Shown here piece after piece: positions 21,366 to 30,284 of a stretch of 56,152 nucleotides of DNA (position 1 is its first letter; every line of letters begins with the position of its first letter). The translations under genes and the position numbers were made by a program. The notes beneath the pieces are model-generated. The model did not search any database. It had not been told where the DNA came from and was given only the letters and a program-made list of their open reading frames with translations. Source of the DNA: Rudaea sp. (lineage in GTDB: Bacteria > Pseudomonadota > Gammaproteobacteria > Xanthomonadales > Rhodanobacteraceae); contig JARLJU010000275.1 in NCBI GenBank assembly GCA_031291055.1, positions 1 to 56,152 of the forward strand, in the 5' to 3' direction.

Positions 21366-22355
21366 ATGGATCACTCCATCCGCGCCTTCCGCATTCACGC
21401 CGACGCCAAACCCTACCGGGCCGGCATCGAGGAAATGCGCGTCGAAGATCTGTCGCCGGGCGAAGTCGTCGTCAAGGTGGCCTACTCCAGCGTCAACTTC
21501 AAAGATGCGCTGGCCGGGACCGGCAAGGGGAAAATCCTGCGCCAGTCACCGCTCAACGGCGGCATCGACGTCGCAGGTTATGTGGCAGGATCGACCGATC
21601 CGGCCTTCAAGGAAGGCGACCAGGTGCTGTGCACGGGTTGCGGACTTTCCGAGACACGCGATGGTGGCTACGCGGAATACACGCGTCTGCGATCCAAATG
21701 GACGATTCCGTTGCCGGCCCGTTTGACTTTGCGCGAAGCGATGATCCTCGGTACTGCCGGATTCACAGCCGCACTGTCTTTGTTCCAGATGAAGCGCAAC
21801 GGCCAGACGCCGTCGATGGGCCCGATCGTCATTACCGGTGCGAGCGGCGGTGTCGGTTCGCTCGCCATCGACATTCTCACCCGTGCCGGTTTCGAGGCGC
21901 ATGCGATCAGCGGCAAGGTCGAGCACTTCGACAACCTGATGGCACTTGGCGCAAGGCAATGCATTTCGCGCAAGGATTTGTACTGGGGCCAGCGCCCGCT
22001 GGAAACCAGTCGCTGGGCGGGCGCGATCGACAACGTGGGCGGCGACATGCTTGCGGGACTGACGCGCGTGATCCACCCCTACGGCAATATCGCCAGTTGC
22101 GGCCTGGCCGGCGCCCCCGAACTGGCAACCACGGTGATGCCCTTCATTCTCCGCGGCGTAAGCCTGCTCGGCGTCGCCTCGTCCGGCACGGCACGCGATA
22201 TCCGCGATCAAATCTGGAAGCGCCTGGCCTCTGACTGGAAGCCGGCGCATCTGGATCGCATCGCGACCCGCGAAATAACCCTGGAGGAACTGCCCGCTGT
22301 TTTCGATATCATGCTGGCAGGCGGGTCATTCGGACGCACCCTGGTCAAGCTCTGA
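21366..22355 (+). CDS. acuI: Zinc-free medium-chain oxidoreductase, YhdH/AcuI family
   Basis: An NADPH-dependent enoyl-type reductase, in this family usually acrylyl-CoA reductase, protecting against acrylyl-CoA. 329 residues, typical. Family features: FKDALAGTGKGKI near residue 40, DVAGYV, GYAEYTRL, the Rossmann motif VITGASGGVGSLAIDIL and a C-terminal GRTLVKL ending. No catalytic or structural zinc cysteines of true alcohol dehydrogenases are seen. It starts 22 bases after lpd, so it may be the last gene of the suc operon; a CoA-thioester detoxification role would fit but is inference. Confidence 0.85.
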   Translation: MDHSIRAFRIHADAKPYRAGIEEMRVEDLSPGEVVVKVAYSSVNFKDALAGTGKGKILRQSPLNGGIDVAGYVAGSTDPAFKEGDQVLCTGCGLSETRDGGYAEYTRLRSKWTIPLPARLTLREAMILGTAGFTAALSLFQMKRNGQTPSMGPIVITGASGGVGSLAIDILTRAGFEAHAISGKVEHFDNLMALGARQCISRKDLYWGQRPLETSRWAGAIDNVGGDMLAGLTRVIHPYGNIASCGLAGAPELATTVMPFILRGVSLLGVASSGTARDIRDQIWKRLASDWKPAHLDRIATREITLEELPAVFDIMLAGGSFGRTLVKL

Positions 22356-22480
22356 AAAGTATCCTCGACTTGTCCTGAGTTTGTGTGGGCAATTGCCTGC
22401 AATCTGTGGGAATTTTTTTCAAACCTGTTGCAAATTGTTGCGGCGGAAAAATTTTATGCCCCAGACGCAAACGCCGCCTG

Positions 22481-22509
22481 TTGGCCTGCGCGCGCGGGGG
22501 CCTTAGAAT
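22481..22509 (+). promoter_or_regulatory. Sigma-70-like promoter of the pilH-like gene
   Basis: TTGGCC (22481-22486), a 17-base spacer, TAGAAT (22504-22509). The expected start is near 22516, giving a leader of about 38 bases. The AT-rich stretch at 22408-22456 just upstream may be an UP-like element. Confidence 0.5.
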
Positions 22510-22553
22510 GCGGTATCCGCACGAGCGGACCTCAAGGGGCTAACGGGACTTCT

Positions 22554-22922
22554 ATGGCGCGTATTCTGATTGTTGACGATTCGCCCTCGCAGCTGGTTGG
22601 CCTGAAACGCATCGTCGAAAAGATGGGGCATCAGGTCATCACCGCCGAAGACGGCTCCGCCGGCGTCGAAGTCGCCAAACGTGAAGTCCCGGACTTGATC
22701 CTCATGGATGTGGTCATGCCGAACCTCAACGGCTTCCAGGCTACGCGCACCATCGCCAAAGACGCCAAGACCAGCCATATTCCGATCATTCTCGTCACCA
22801 CCAAGGATCAGGAAACCGACAAGGTCTGGGGCATGCGCCAGGGCGCAAAAGCCTATATCACCAAACCTGTGAACGAAGGCGAACTGGTGGCCATGGTCGG
22901 CAAGCTGCTGCCTGCAGCCTGA
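22554..22922 (+). CDS. pilH: Single-domain response regulator, PilH-like
   Basis: A 122-residue CheY-like receiver with no output domain. Acidic pair D8/D9 (LIVDDSPSQ), phospho-acceptor D52 (ILMDVVMPNLNG), the switch Thr in LVTTKD and a conserved Lys in YITKPVNEGEL. Sequence and length match PilH of type IV pilus twitching control (Pil-Chp), where PilH acts on retraction or as a phosphate sink. No pilG, pilI or pilJ lies beside it, so it is a stand-alone copy, and PilG or another CheY-like regulator cannot be excluded. The start at 22554 is the conserved MARILIVDD; the reading from 22383 crosses the promoter. Confidence 0.72.
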   Translation: MARILIVDDSPSQLVGLKRIVEKMGHQVITAEDGSAGVEVAKREVPDLILMDVVMPNLNGFQATRTIAKDAKTSHIPIILVTTKDQETDKVWGMRQGAKAYITKPVNEGELVAMVGKLLPAA

Positions 22923-22943
22923 TCTGGACTTGCGCCGGAACCA

Positions 22944-23849
22944 TCATGCCAGCCCGCTGCGCGGATTGAAGCTGAAGGCTTTTGCCATCTGTTCGTAGAG
23001 CTCGCGCTGCGCATGCGTTTCCGCGGGCGGAGCATGGATTTCCAGGGTGACGAACTGATCGCCGGGCGTGCGCCCCGGCATGCCGCGCCCGCGCAGGCGC
23101 ATGCGCTTGCCGGTGTCCGAGCCGGCCGGAATCTTCAATTCAACTTCTCCGCCCAGCGTCGGTACCGTCACCCGTGCGCCTAGGCTCGCCTCCCAGGGCG
23201 CGATCGGCAGAACCAGATGTACATCGCGGCCGTCCAGACGAAAATGCGCATCCTCGCTGATGCCAACTTCCAGCAGCAGATCACCGGCAGGTGCGTTTTG
23301 CGTGCCCGGCGAACCCTGGCCGGCGAGCCGGATCTGCTGTCCGGGAAGTATCCCCGCAGGAATTTTCACCTCAAGTGTGCGCTCGCCGCCGCCGTCGCGC
23401 AGCGTGATGCGTTCGCGGCTGCCGCTGTATGCCGTGCGCAGGGGTATCTCGATGCGAGCCTGCACATCGCGACCGCGACGCGGCCCGGCTTGCCGTCCGC
23501 CGCGTGGACCATCGCGGCCGAACAGCGACTCGAAAAAATCGCTGAAATCGCCATCACCGCGCAAATCCGCGGCATTGAAATCCGCACCCTCGCCGAAATG
23601 CGGCGGCGGATGGAAGTCGTCGCCGGGCTTGTAGCCGCTGGCGCGCAGTTGATCGTAGGCCCGGCGCTTGGCCGGATCCTTCAGCGCCTCGTAAGCTTCG
23701 TTCGCCGCCTTGAATTTCTCCTCGGCACCGGCTTCCTTGCTGACGTCGGGGTGGAACTTGCGCGCGCGCTTGCGATAGGCGGACTTGATCTCCGCTTCGC
23801 TCGCATCGGGTTTGACCCCGAGAATTTCATAGTAATCCTTGAACTGCAT
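22944..23849 (-). CDS. cbpA: DnaJ-type co-chaperone CbpA
   Basis: 301 residues, like E. coli CbpA (306). J domain 1-70 with the HPD motif at 33-35 (KFHPDVSK), a Gly/Phe/Pro-containing linker to about 125 without a zinc-finger domain, then two DnaJ C-terminal substrate-binding domains (IPLRTAYSGSRERITL, LVLPIAPWEASLGARV, GRGMPG). It stimulates DnaK and in E. coli also binds DNA. The start MQFKDYYEILGV at 23849 aligns with E. coli MELKDYYAIMGV; ATG at 23864 is an alternative. It lies downstream of hsp20 on the same strand, but a strong terminator stands between them. Confidence 0.9.
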   Translation of the reverse strand: MQFKDYYEILGVKPDASEAEIKSAYRKRARKFHPDVSKEAGAEEKFKAANEAYEALKDPAKRRAYDQLRASGYKPGDDFHPPPHFGEGADFNAADLRGDGDFSDFFESLFGRDGPRGGRQAGPRRGRDVQARIEIPLRTAYSGSRERITLRDGGGERTLEVKIPAGILPGQQIRLAGQGSPGTQNAPAGDLLLEVGISEDAHFRLDGRDVHLVLPIAPWEASLGARVTVPTLGGEVELKIPAGSDTGKRMRLRGRGMPGRTPGDQFVTLEIHAPPAETHAQRELYEQMAKAFSFNPRSGLA

Positions 23850-23905
23850 GTGTTTTTCACTCATGACCGGCGACGAGCGTTGCCAATCATCGTCGCTTGG
23901 CGCCG

Positions 23906-23943
23906 AAAAACAAAGCCCGTGACCGGCACAGCCGACCACGGGC
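23906..23943 (-). terminator. Rho-independent terminator of hsp20
   Basis: On the minus strand, a 13-bp stem (GCCCGTGGTCGGC with GCCGGTCACGGGC, two G-U pairs) closes a three-base loop and is followed by TTTGTTTTT. It starts 18 bases past the hsp20 stop, so hsp20 is probably transcribed alone and cbpA needs a promoter within 23850-23905. Confidence 0.88.
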
Positions 23944-23960
23944 CATCCGCAAACTGCAAA

Positions 23961-24407
23961 TCAATGGTTGATATTGATTCGACGAGGCGTGGTTTCCGGC
24001 TTCTTCGGGATCGCGATTTCCAGCACGCCGTGCTTGCCGGAAGCGGTGATGCCGTCGGCGTCGGCGCTATCAGGCAACGCGAAGCGACGATAAAAAACGC
24101 CGTGATACCGCTCGACGCGGGTCAACTTGGCATTGGCTTCGCTGGCTTCGGACTTGCGTTCGCCCTTGATCGAAAGAATGCCCTTGTCCATGCTGATCTC
24201 GATGTCCTTCGGGTCGACGCCGGGAATGTCGGCCAGGATCATGAAACGCTTTTCCTCTTCCCGAATGTCAACGCGCGGCGTCCATTGACTGGTGACCACG
24301 TTAGACTGATCCGTTTCATCGGCGCCGAGAAAGCGGTCGAACACTTGCTTCATCTCGTTCTGCAACCGGTCCGCGGACCCCCACGAATGGTAATGTGCGA
24401 TGCTCAT
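23961..24407 (-). CDS. Small heat-shock protein, Hsp20/alpha-crystallin family
   Basis: 148 residues. ATP-independent holdase that binds unfolding proteins. The alpha-crystallin domain runs from about 40 to 135 (WTPRVDIREEEKRFMILADIPGV, GERKSE, FYRRFALP) and ends with the A-x-x-x-n-GVL motif (ASGKHGVLEIAIPK); a C-terminal I-x-I motif (ININ) is present. AGGAGG lies four bases before the ATG. A convincing sigma-32 promoter is upstream and a strong terminator downstream, so this is a monocistronic heat-shock gene of the ibpA/hspA type. Confidence 0.93.
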   Translation of the reverse strand: MSIAHYHSWGSADRLQNEMKQVFDRFLGADETDQSNVVTSQWTPRVDIREEEKRFMILADIPGVDPKDIEISMDKGILSIKGERKSEASEANAKLTRVERYHGVFYRRFALPDSADADGITASGKHGVLEIAIPKKPETTPRRININH

Positions 24408-24453
24408 GTTGCCTCCTTGAAATTACCGGGCGCTCAGGGCCCGTATGCCCGGA

Positions 24454-24481
24454 ACATAGGGTTCCGGAATTCGCTTTCAAG
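24454..24481 (-). promoter_or_regulatory. Sigma-32 heat-shock promoter of hsp20
   Basis: The minus strand reads CTTGAAA (24481-24475), 13 bases, CCCTATGT (24461-24454). This is close to the E. coli RpoH consensus CTTGAAA / CCCCATnT. The start should fall near 24447, about 40 bases before the ATG. Confidence 0.7.
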
Positions 24482-24572
24482 GGTGTGAGAATGCGTGGGC
24501 AAGGCTTATTATCCGGATACCGGCTACCAGACCGTGAACCCGCCACCGCAAGCCACCCCGAGGAGAAGCCCC

Positions 24573-25052
24573 ATGACGATCAAAGTCGGAGACCGCATTC
24601 CCAACGCCACGCTGAACTACATCAAGGATGGCGTGCAAGCCATCAACACGGACGAGATCTTCAAGGGCAAGAAGGTCGTGCTGTTTTCGGTACCCGGGGC
24701 GTTTACGCCGACGTGTTCGGCCAAGCACCTTCCCGGATACGTGGAAAAATTCGCCGAGTTCAAAAAGAAAAATGTGGACGTCGCCTGCATCGCGGTCAAC
24801 GATGCGTTCGTCATGAACGCCTGGGCGAAGGATCAGAAGGTACCCGACGGTCTGTGGATGCTGGCCGACGGCAACGGCACGTTTTCCAAGGCATTGGGCC
24901 TGGAGATGGACGGGACCGCGTTTGGCCTGGGCATGCGCGGCAAGCGTTTCGCGCTGTACGCCGAGGATGGCGTGGTCAAGCAGTTGCATGTCGAGGCACC
25001 GGGCGAATTCAAAGTCTCCGCCGCCGACGCGATGCTGACGGCCATCGGCTGA
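24573..25052 (+). CDS. Peroxiredoxin, Prx5 family
   Basis: Thiol peroxidase of 159 residues reducing hydrogen and alkyl peroxides, probably with glutathione or glutaredoxin. The peroxidatic Cys is C48 in PGAFTPTCSAKH, with the Thr and the later R (GKRFALY) of the Prx active site. Another Cys occurs near residue 74 (VDVACIAVND), as in AhpE/Prx5 relatives. GAGGAG precedes the ATG at 24573; the reading from 24495 adds residues outside the family. Divergent from hsp20, which suggests a shared stress-response context, but no OxyR site was identified. Confidence 0.9.
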   Translation: MTIKVGDRIPNATLNYIKDGVQAINTDEIFKGKKVVLFSVPGAFTPTCSAKHLPGYVEKFAEFKKKNVDVACIAVNDAFVMNAWAKDQKVPDGLWMLADGNGTFSKALGLEMDGTAFGLGMRGKRFALYAEDGVVKQLHVEAPGEFKVSAADAMLTAIG

Positions 25053-25079
25053 GGACCGGGCTGGGGCAATCACAGATTC

Positions 25080-25153
25080 CGCAGGCAGAGGTGAATCCCG
25101 CGCGCCAGTGCACGGGGGCGCTGCCGGCGAGGCTCCTGCACGATCTGCCTGCG
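25080..25153. repeat. Inverted repeat between prx5 and gyrA ends
   Basis: CGCAGGCAGA (25080-25089) and TCTGCCTGCG (25144-25153) are perfect 10-base arms around a GC-rich 54-base middle. It lies between two convergent stop codons, so it may be a bidirectional transcript-end structure; there is no T run on either strand. Confidence 0.35.
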
Positions 25154-25192
25154 CACTGAGCAGACGCGGCCATGACCGCGTCCGCAAAACGC

Positions 25193-27805
25193 TCAGGCCC
25201 CGGGCGGGTTCGATCCCGTTTCAAGGTCCGCCAACGCTTCCGCATCGGCGTCACCGTCGCCAAGTGCCTCTACCCGCACGATGCCGACCAGCGCTTCCTC
25301 GGGCGGCAGGCGTATCAAGGTGACGCCCTGCGTGTTGCGGCCGACGCGGGCCACTTCCGCAGCGCGCGTGCGCACCAGGGTGCCTTGGTTGGAAATCAGC
25401 ATCAGCTCATGCGCCGTATCCAGTTGCACTGCGCCGACCAGATTGCCGTTACGTGCCGAGCATTGGATCGCAATCACGCCCTGCGTGCCGCGGCCCTTGC
25501 GCGGATATTCGGCAAGTTCGGTGCGCTTGCCGAAACCGCGCTGCGTGGCGGTGAGGATATCTCCGCCGGATTCCGTGCCGTCGCCCGACACCACGATCAA
25601 GCTGACGACGCGCTCGCTGGCAGCCAGGCGGATGCCACGCACGCCGGTCGCCGTACGCCCCATCGGACGCACGCTGCTTTCGTCGAAGCGCACAGCCTTG
25701 CCGTTGGAAGCGAACAGCATGATGTCGCGCGTGCCATCGGTGATCTGCACATCGACCAGGGCGTCGCCTTCGTCGAGTCCGATCGCGATTTTGCCCTTCT
25801 GCAGCTGGAACGCAAATTCGGTCAGTGGCGTCTTCTTTACTGTGCCTTTCGCCGTCGCGAAGAATACGTAGCGGTTTTCCGAATATTCGCGCACCGGTAC
25901 TACGGCCTGCACCTGTTCATTCGCTTCGAGCGGCAGCAGGTTGACGATCGGCTTGCCACGGGCTCCCGGGCTCGCATCCGGGATTTTGTATACCTTCAGC
26001 CAGAGCACACGGCCGGTGCTGGTGAAGGCGAGCAATGTATCGTGCGTGTTCGCAACCCATAGCCGCTCGACAAAATCCTCTTCCTTCATCGTTGTGGCCG
26101 AGCGCCCCTTGCCGCCGCGGCGCTGCGCTCGATAGATGTTGACTGGCTGGCGCTTGGCGTATCCGGCGTGCGACAGGGTGACGACGACGTCTTCGGGTGC
26201 GATCAGGTCGAGTACGTCCAGATCTTCCTGGCTGCGCTGGATCACGGTGCGGCGCGCGTCGCCGAATTCTTCCTTGAGTGCGACGAACTCGTCGCGGATG
26301 ACGCGCAACAGCCGGTCAGGGTTTTCCAGGATCGAGATCAGCTCGACGATGGCTGCGAGCAGTTCCTTGTATTCGTCGGACAGCTTTTCCTGCTCCAGCC
26401 CGGTCAGGCGGTTCAGGCGCATCTCGAGAATTTCCTTGGCCTGCACCTCCGACAACTGGTAACCACCCGTCCCCAGTCCTGCCTCCTCGGGCAGATTTTC
26501 CGGCCGCGAGGCGCTGGCGCCGGCCGCGGCAAGCAGCGCGCTCACCGGGCCCGCTTCCCAGCGTCGCGCCAGCATGCGCTCTTTTGCCACTTGTGGACTT
26601 TGCGACGTCTTGATCAATTCGATCATCGCGTCGATGTTCGCGAGCGCGACGGTGAGGCCCTCGAGGATGTGTGCGCGGGCACGCGCCTTGCGCAGATCGA
26701 AGATCGTGCGCCGCGTGACCACTTCGCGGCGGTGACGGATGAAGGCTTCGAGGATTTCCTTCAGGTTCAGCAGTCGCGGCTGGCCATCGACCAGGGCAAC
26801 CATGTTGATGCCGAACGTGACCTGCAACTGCGTCTGCTGAAACAGATTGTTCAACAGCACGTCGGCCATCGTGTCCTTGCGCACCTCGATCACGATGCGC
26901 ATGCCGTCCTTGTCGGATTCATCGCGCAGACCGTCCGGAGAAATACCCTCGATCTTCTTTTCCTTGTGCAGCTCGGCGATCTTCTCGATCAACCGCGCCT
27001 TGTTCACCTGGTACGGCAGCTCCGAGACGATGATCGTCTCGCGCCCGTTGTCGTCGGTCTCGATCTCGGTCTTGGCGCGGACCAGGATACGACCGCGCCC
27101 GGTCTTGTAGGCCTCGACGATTCCGGCCGCGCCGTTGATGATGCCAGCCGTGGGAAAGTCAGGGCCAGGCACATGCTGCATCAGGGCGTCGATGCCGGTT
27201 TCCGGATCGTCGATCAGGGCAACAGTCGCGTCGATCACTTCGTTGAGATTGTGCGGTGGGACATTCGTCGCCATGCCAACGGCGATACCGGCCGAACCGT
27301 TGATCAGCAGGTTCGGCACGCGCGCCGGCAGCGCACTGGGCTCGAATTCCTTTTCATCGTAGTTGGGCACGAAATCGACGGTTTCCTTGTCGATGTCAGC
27401 GAGCAGACTCGCGGCCAGACGCTGCAGGCGGCACTCGGTGTAGCGCATTGCCGCGGCGGCATCGCCGTCGATCGAGCCGAAGTTGCCCTGGCCGTCGATG
27501 AGGGGATACCGCAGCGAGAAATCCTGGGCCATGCGCACCAGGGCGTCGTAGATCGAGGCATCGCCGTGAGGGTGGAATTTACCCATTACTTCGCCGACGA
27601 CGCGCGCGCATTTGACGTAGGCGCGGTTCCAGACGTTGTTCGCCTCGTGCATTCCGAACAGGACGCGCCGGTGCACCGGCTTGAGGCCGTCGCGAACATC
27701 GGGCAGGGCGCGGCCCACGATCACGCTCATCGCGTAATCCAGATAACTCTGCCGCATTTCGTCTTCGATATTGACGCGAATGACTTCTTTGGCCAGCTCA
27801 GCCAT
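25193..27805 (-). CDS. gyrA: DNA gyrase subunit A
   Basis: Breaks and rejoins DNA during ATP-driven negative supercoiling with GyrB. 870 residues, like E. coli (875). Catalytic Y122 (AMRYTECRL) and the GyrA box QRRGGKG in the C-terminal wheel are present. Residue numbering coincides with E. coli through the quinolone-resistance region, which reads [15 protein letters not shown]: Ala at 83, where E. coli has Ser, and Asp at 87. No strong Shine-Dalgarno is seen before the ATG. gyrB is not in the window. Confidence 0.98.
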   Translation of the reverse strand: MAELAKEVIRVNIEDEMRQSYLDYAMSVIVGRALPDVRDGLKPVHRRVLFGMHEANNVWNRAYVKCARVVGEVMGKFHPHGDASIYDALVRMAQDFSLRYPLIDGQGNFGSIDGDAAAAMRYTECRLQRLAASLLADIDKETVDFVPNYDEKEFEPSALPARVPNLLINGSAGIAVGMATNVPPHNLNEVIDATVALIDDPETGIDALMQHVPGPDFPTAGIINGAAGIVEAYKTGRGRILVRAKTEIETDDNGRETIIVSELPYQVNKARLIEKIAELHKEKKIEGISPDGLRDESDKDGMRIVIEVRKDTMADVLLNNLFQQTQLQVTFGINMVALVDGQPRLLNLKEILEAFIRHRREVVTRRTIFDLRKARARAHILEGLTVALANIDAMIELIKTSQSPQVAKERMLARRWEAGPVSALLAAAGASASRPENLPEEAGLGTGGYQLSEVQAKEILEMRLNRLTGLEQEKLSDEYKELLAAIVELISILENPDRLLRVIRDEFVALKEEFGDARRTVIQRSQEDLDVLDLIAPEDVVVTLSHAGYAKRQPVNIYRAQRRGGKGRSATTMKEEDFVERLWVANTHDTLLAFTSTGRVLWLKVYKIPDASPGARGKPIVNLLPLEANEQVQAVVPVREYSENRYVFFATAKGTVKKTPLTEFAFQLQKGKIAIGLDEGDALVDVQITDGTRDIMLFASNGKAVRFDESSVRPMGRTATGVRGIRLAASERVVSLIVVSGDGTESGGDILTATQRGFGKRTELAEYPRKGRGTQGVIAIQCSARNGNLVGAVQLDTAHELMLISNQGTLVRTRAAEVARVGRNTQGVTLIRLPPEEALVGIVRVEALGDGDADAEALADLETGSNPPGA

Positions 27806-27884
27806 TAGGAGTTTTTCCTGGTGTGTGCCAATGCCGGATACCCGCCTGGCGCGGGCATCTTACGAGGGTTTCCGCAACCGCGGA

Positions 27885-27893
27885 ATTGTAGCA
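27885..27893 (-). promoter_or_regulatory. Extended -10 promoter element of gyrA
   Basis: The minus strand reads TGCTACAAT, an extended -10 (TGn plus TACAAT) 80 bases before the gyrA ATG, in the only gap (177 bases) upstream of the gene. No clear -35, as is common for extended -10 and supercoiling-sensitive promoters. Confidence 0.5.
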
Positions 27894-27982
27894 CATTGTG
27901 CGTCCCGCCTGCTCGCGTAAAACCCCTGTTTTTCGCGGCTCCGATGCGGTTTTTGACGGGCAGCGCCGGGGCCCGCGGCACG

Positions 27983-28429
27983 CTAGGAACGAGGCGTTTT
28001 TTTGCCGTCGTCTGCCGCCGGCGCAGGATGCGGATGATGGCGGTAGACCCAGTAGCGTGAGGCGGCGAAGTTGACGCCCAGGCCCGCAATCGAGCCGGCG
28101 CCGACAGCCAGGATCAACCATTGCCGGTCGATGTTGAAAAAGTATACCAAGGCGGAATAGGCGGCGAAATTGCAGATGAAGCCACCGCTCATCGCTAGCA
28201 GATAGCGCGCCCATTCGGCAACCAGCGCATGCTGGCGCGGGCCGTGAAAGGTAAACGTGCGGTTGAACAGCCACGTCACCGTGGCCGCAGTGACGAACGA
28301 GATCAAGCGCCCGCTGTAGCGGTCCCAGCCCAATCCGGTGACGAGCAATTGCAGCACTCCGGCGTCGACGATGAAACCGATCGTTCCGCCGATGCAAAAT
28401 GTCGCGAATACGCGCAGGCTGGCCTTCAT
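27983..28429 (-). CDS. GtrA-like membrane protein
   Basis: 148 residues with four hydrophobic segments (about 8-30, 38-58, 77-100, 107-125) and the GtrA-family features [19 protein letters not shown] near the start, FLFNR-like [11 protein letters not shown] and a final [11 protein letters not shown]. Family members help move polyprenyl-linked sugars across the inner membrane for O-antigen or cell-wall modification; the substrate here cannot be told. Its ATG overlaps the mtnA stop by four bases (ATGA), so it is translationally coupled to mtnA. Confidence 0.82.
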   Translation of the reverse strand: MKASLRVFATFCIGGTIGFIVDAGVLQLLVTGLGWDRYSGRLISFVTAATVTWLFNRTFTFHGPRQHALVAEWARYLLAMSGGFICNFAAYSALVYFFNIDRQWLILAVGAGSIAGLGVNFAASRYWVYRHHPHPAPAADDGKKTPRS

Positions 28430-29493
28430 CCCGAAGCGCGCACTGGCGCGGCGAACGCCGTCTGCATCCGCGCCGCATCCGGCGATTCAATGACACCGCG
28501 TTCGGTGACCAGCGCATCGATCAAGGCCGCCGGAGTGACGTCGAATACGGGATTCCAGGCCTCGGCGCCAGCAACAACCGTGTGCTTGCCGGCCACACCC
28601 AGCAGCTCCGTCGCGTCGCGCAACTCGATATGAATGTGCGCGCCGTTCGGCGTAGCCATGTCCACCGTTGAAGCCGGCGCCACAACCATGAACCTGACGC
28701 CGTGATGGCGCGCAGTGATCGCAAGCTGGTAGGTGCCGATCTTGTTCGCAGTGTCTGCATTGGCGGCGATGCGATCGGCACCCACGATCACCCATTGCAC
28801 AGCACCGGATTTCATCAGGTGCGCGGCGGCCGAATCCGCGATCAGCTTTGCCGGAATGTCGTCGCGCATGAGTTCCCACATGGTCAGACGCGCGCCCTGC
28901 AACCACGGTCGCGTCTCGCCTGCGTATACATGTGCAATTTTACCTGCGGCAACGCCGGCGCGGATCACACCGAGCGCGGTGCCAAAGCCCGCAGTGGCCA
29001 ACGATCCGGTGTTGCAGTGCGTAAGCACACCGGAGCCGGCTTCAATCAAGCCCGCACCGAGCTGACCCATGCGCCGGTTTGCGGCCAGGTCTTCGTCCTG
29101 GATCGCCCGCGCCTCGGCGGCAAGCGCCGCGACAGGATTCGCCGGCGCGGGTATCAGGGCTGCGCGCATGCGCGCCAGCGCCCAGGCCAGATTCACTGCT
29201 GTCGGTCGCGCCGCATTCAGCCGTTCAAATGCCGGTTGCAGAGTCTGCGCGGAAACCGCTTGCCCCGCCGCCGCGAGCTTTTGCGCCTCCAGCACGACGC
29301 CCCAGGCAGCGGCGATGCCGATCGCTGGCGCGCCGCGCACGACCAGATCACGGATCGCGGCAGCGACTTCGCCGGCATCGTTGCAATCCAGGTGGGTTTC
29401 CTCGAATGGCAGCCGGCGCTGATCGAGCAGGCGCAATGTCGCGCCATCGAATACGACGGCGCGGATGGTGTCGTGGGAATCGAGTTCGTTCAT
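28426..29493 (-). CDS. mtnA: S-methyl-5-thioribose-1-phosphate isomerase
   Basis: Converts methylthioribose-1-phosphate to methylthioribulose-1-phosphate in methionine salvage. 355 residues. Signature features: [15 protein letters not shown], the catalytic Cys in [20 protein letters not shown] and the catalytic Asp in [22 protein letters not shown]. The ATG at 29493 gives the family N-terminus ([19 protein letters not shown]); the longer reading begins with unrelated residues. No other mtn genes lie nearby, so salvage may be scattered or partial. Confidence 0.93.
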   Translation of the reverse strand: MNELDSHDTIRAVVFDGATLRLLDQRRLPFEETHLDCNDAGEVAAAIRDLVVRGAPAIGIAAAWGVVLEAQKLAAAGQAVSAQTLQPAFERLNAARPTAVNLAWALARMRAALIPAPANPVAALAAEARAIQDEDLAANRRMGQLGAGLIEAGSGVLTHCNTGSLATAGFGTALGVIRAGVAAGKIAHVYAGETRPWLQGARLTMWELMRDDIPAKLIADSAAAHLMKSGAVQWVIVGADRIAANADTANKIGTYQLAITARHHGVRFMVVAPASTVDMATPNGAHIHIELRDATELLGVAGKHTVVAGAEAWNPVFDVTPAALIDALVTERGVIESPDAARMQTAFAAPVRASG

Positions 29494-29582
29494 GCTACCC
29501 GGTAAAAAAATGAAGAGAATAACGCAAGATCGCTTTGCCGCGCAGCGCAACCGGGACTCGATTCAACTGCTAGCATGCAGCA

Positions 29583-30284
29583 ATGAAACTCGCAACTCCC
29601 ACACCTTCGCCCCCCGCGCGCGCCGCCCGCAGCCGGCGGATTCCTGCGCGGAAAGTGCCGCAGACACCGGATGCGCTGTTCCTTGCCCTGCTGCGCCGCA
29701 AGTGCATGCGTGCCGCCAGCGTGGGCGCCCTGACTGCGGCCGGCGAAGCCATTCCGGGCCTTTTCCGCGTGGTTGGTCTGGTTTTCGGAGAACTGGTCGA
29801 CGCGCAATTTCTCGCAAGAATCCAGCGCGAGCTGGTCGAAGAAACCTTCGCCCTTTACGGCCTGAAATTGCCCGCCCGCTTGCACAATGCCCTGGTAAAC
29901 AAGGTCCAATTCATCGGCACCGGGGCAAGCGTAGCCGGCGATGCGCTGGCGCGCGCCGGCATAAAAAGGTTGCTCGGCCGCGCCGGCGGCATGGTCGCTG
30001 CGCGCGTGCTGCCGCTGACAGCCATCGCAACCTCCGCGCTCAGCAACGTGGCCGTCACCTACGCCATCGGCAAACGCGCGCAAGCCGTAGCGCGCTTGCG
30101 CGACGCCCCGATCCGCGCGATGCCCGATGTCGTGCGCGCGTTCACGGGTATCGATGAACGCCGTATCTATGCCTGGTCGGTGGCCGCAGTGAAGGATGCC
30201 GTGGGCTTGCTCGGCAGATCTTTCGGCCGATTCGCCGCCACATCGCTGCGCAAGGGAACGAAGCGATTCCGCACCAGGGGCTGA
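29583..30284 (+). CDS. Conserved-looking protein of unknown function, possibly EcsC-like
   Basis: 233 residues with a basic, Pro/Ala-rich N-terminus (to about 25), then amphipathic or hydrophobic helices (LFLALLRRKCMRAASVGALTAAGEA; IPGLFRVVGLVFGELVDA), VEETFALYGLKLP and KVQFIGTGASVAGDAL, followed by Ala-rich helices. The pattern recalls EcsC-type membrane-associated proteins, but I am not sure of the family. The last 118 bases overlap the convergent caspase gene on the other strand, which is unusual; either C-terminus could be mis-called, though both frames run uninterrupted to their stops. Confidence 0.65.
   Translation: MKLATPTPSPPARAARSRRIPARKVPQTPDALFLALLRRKCMRAASVGALTAAGEAIPGLFRVVGLVFGELVDAQFLARIQRELVEETFALYGLKLPARLHNALVNKVQFIGTGASVAGDALARAGIKRLLGRAGGMVAARVLPLTAIATSALSNVAVTYAIGKRAQAVARLRDAPIRAMPDVVRAFTGIDERRIYAWSVAAVKDAVGLLGRSFGRFAATSLRKGTKRFRTRG

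Noticed and set aside
26168..27808. 546-codon plus-strand frame opposite gyrA
   Set aside because: Antisense shadow of a conserved gene, no recognisable domain.
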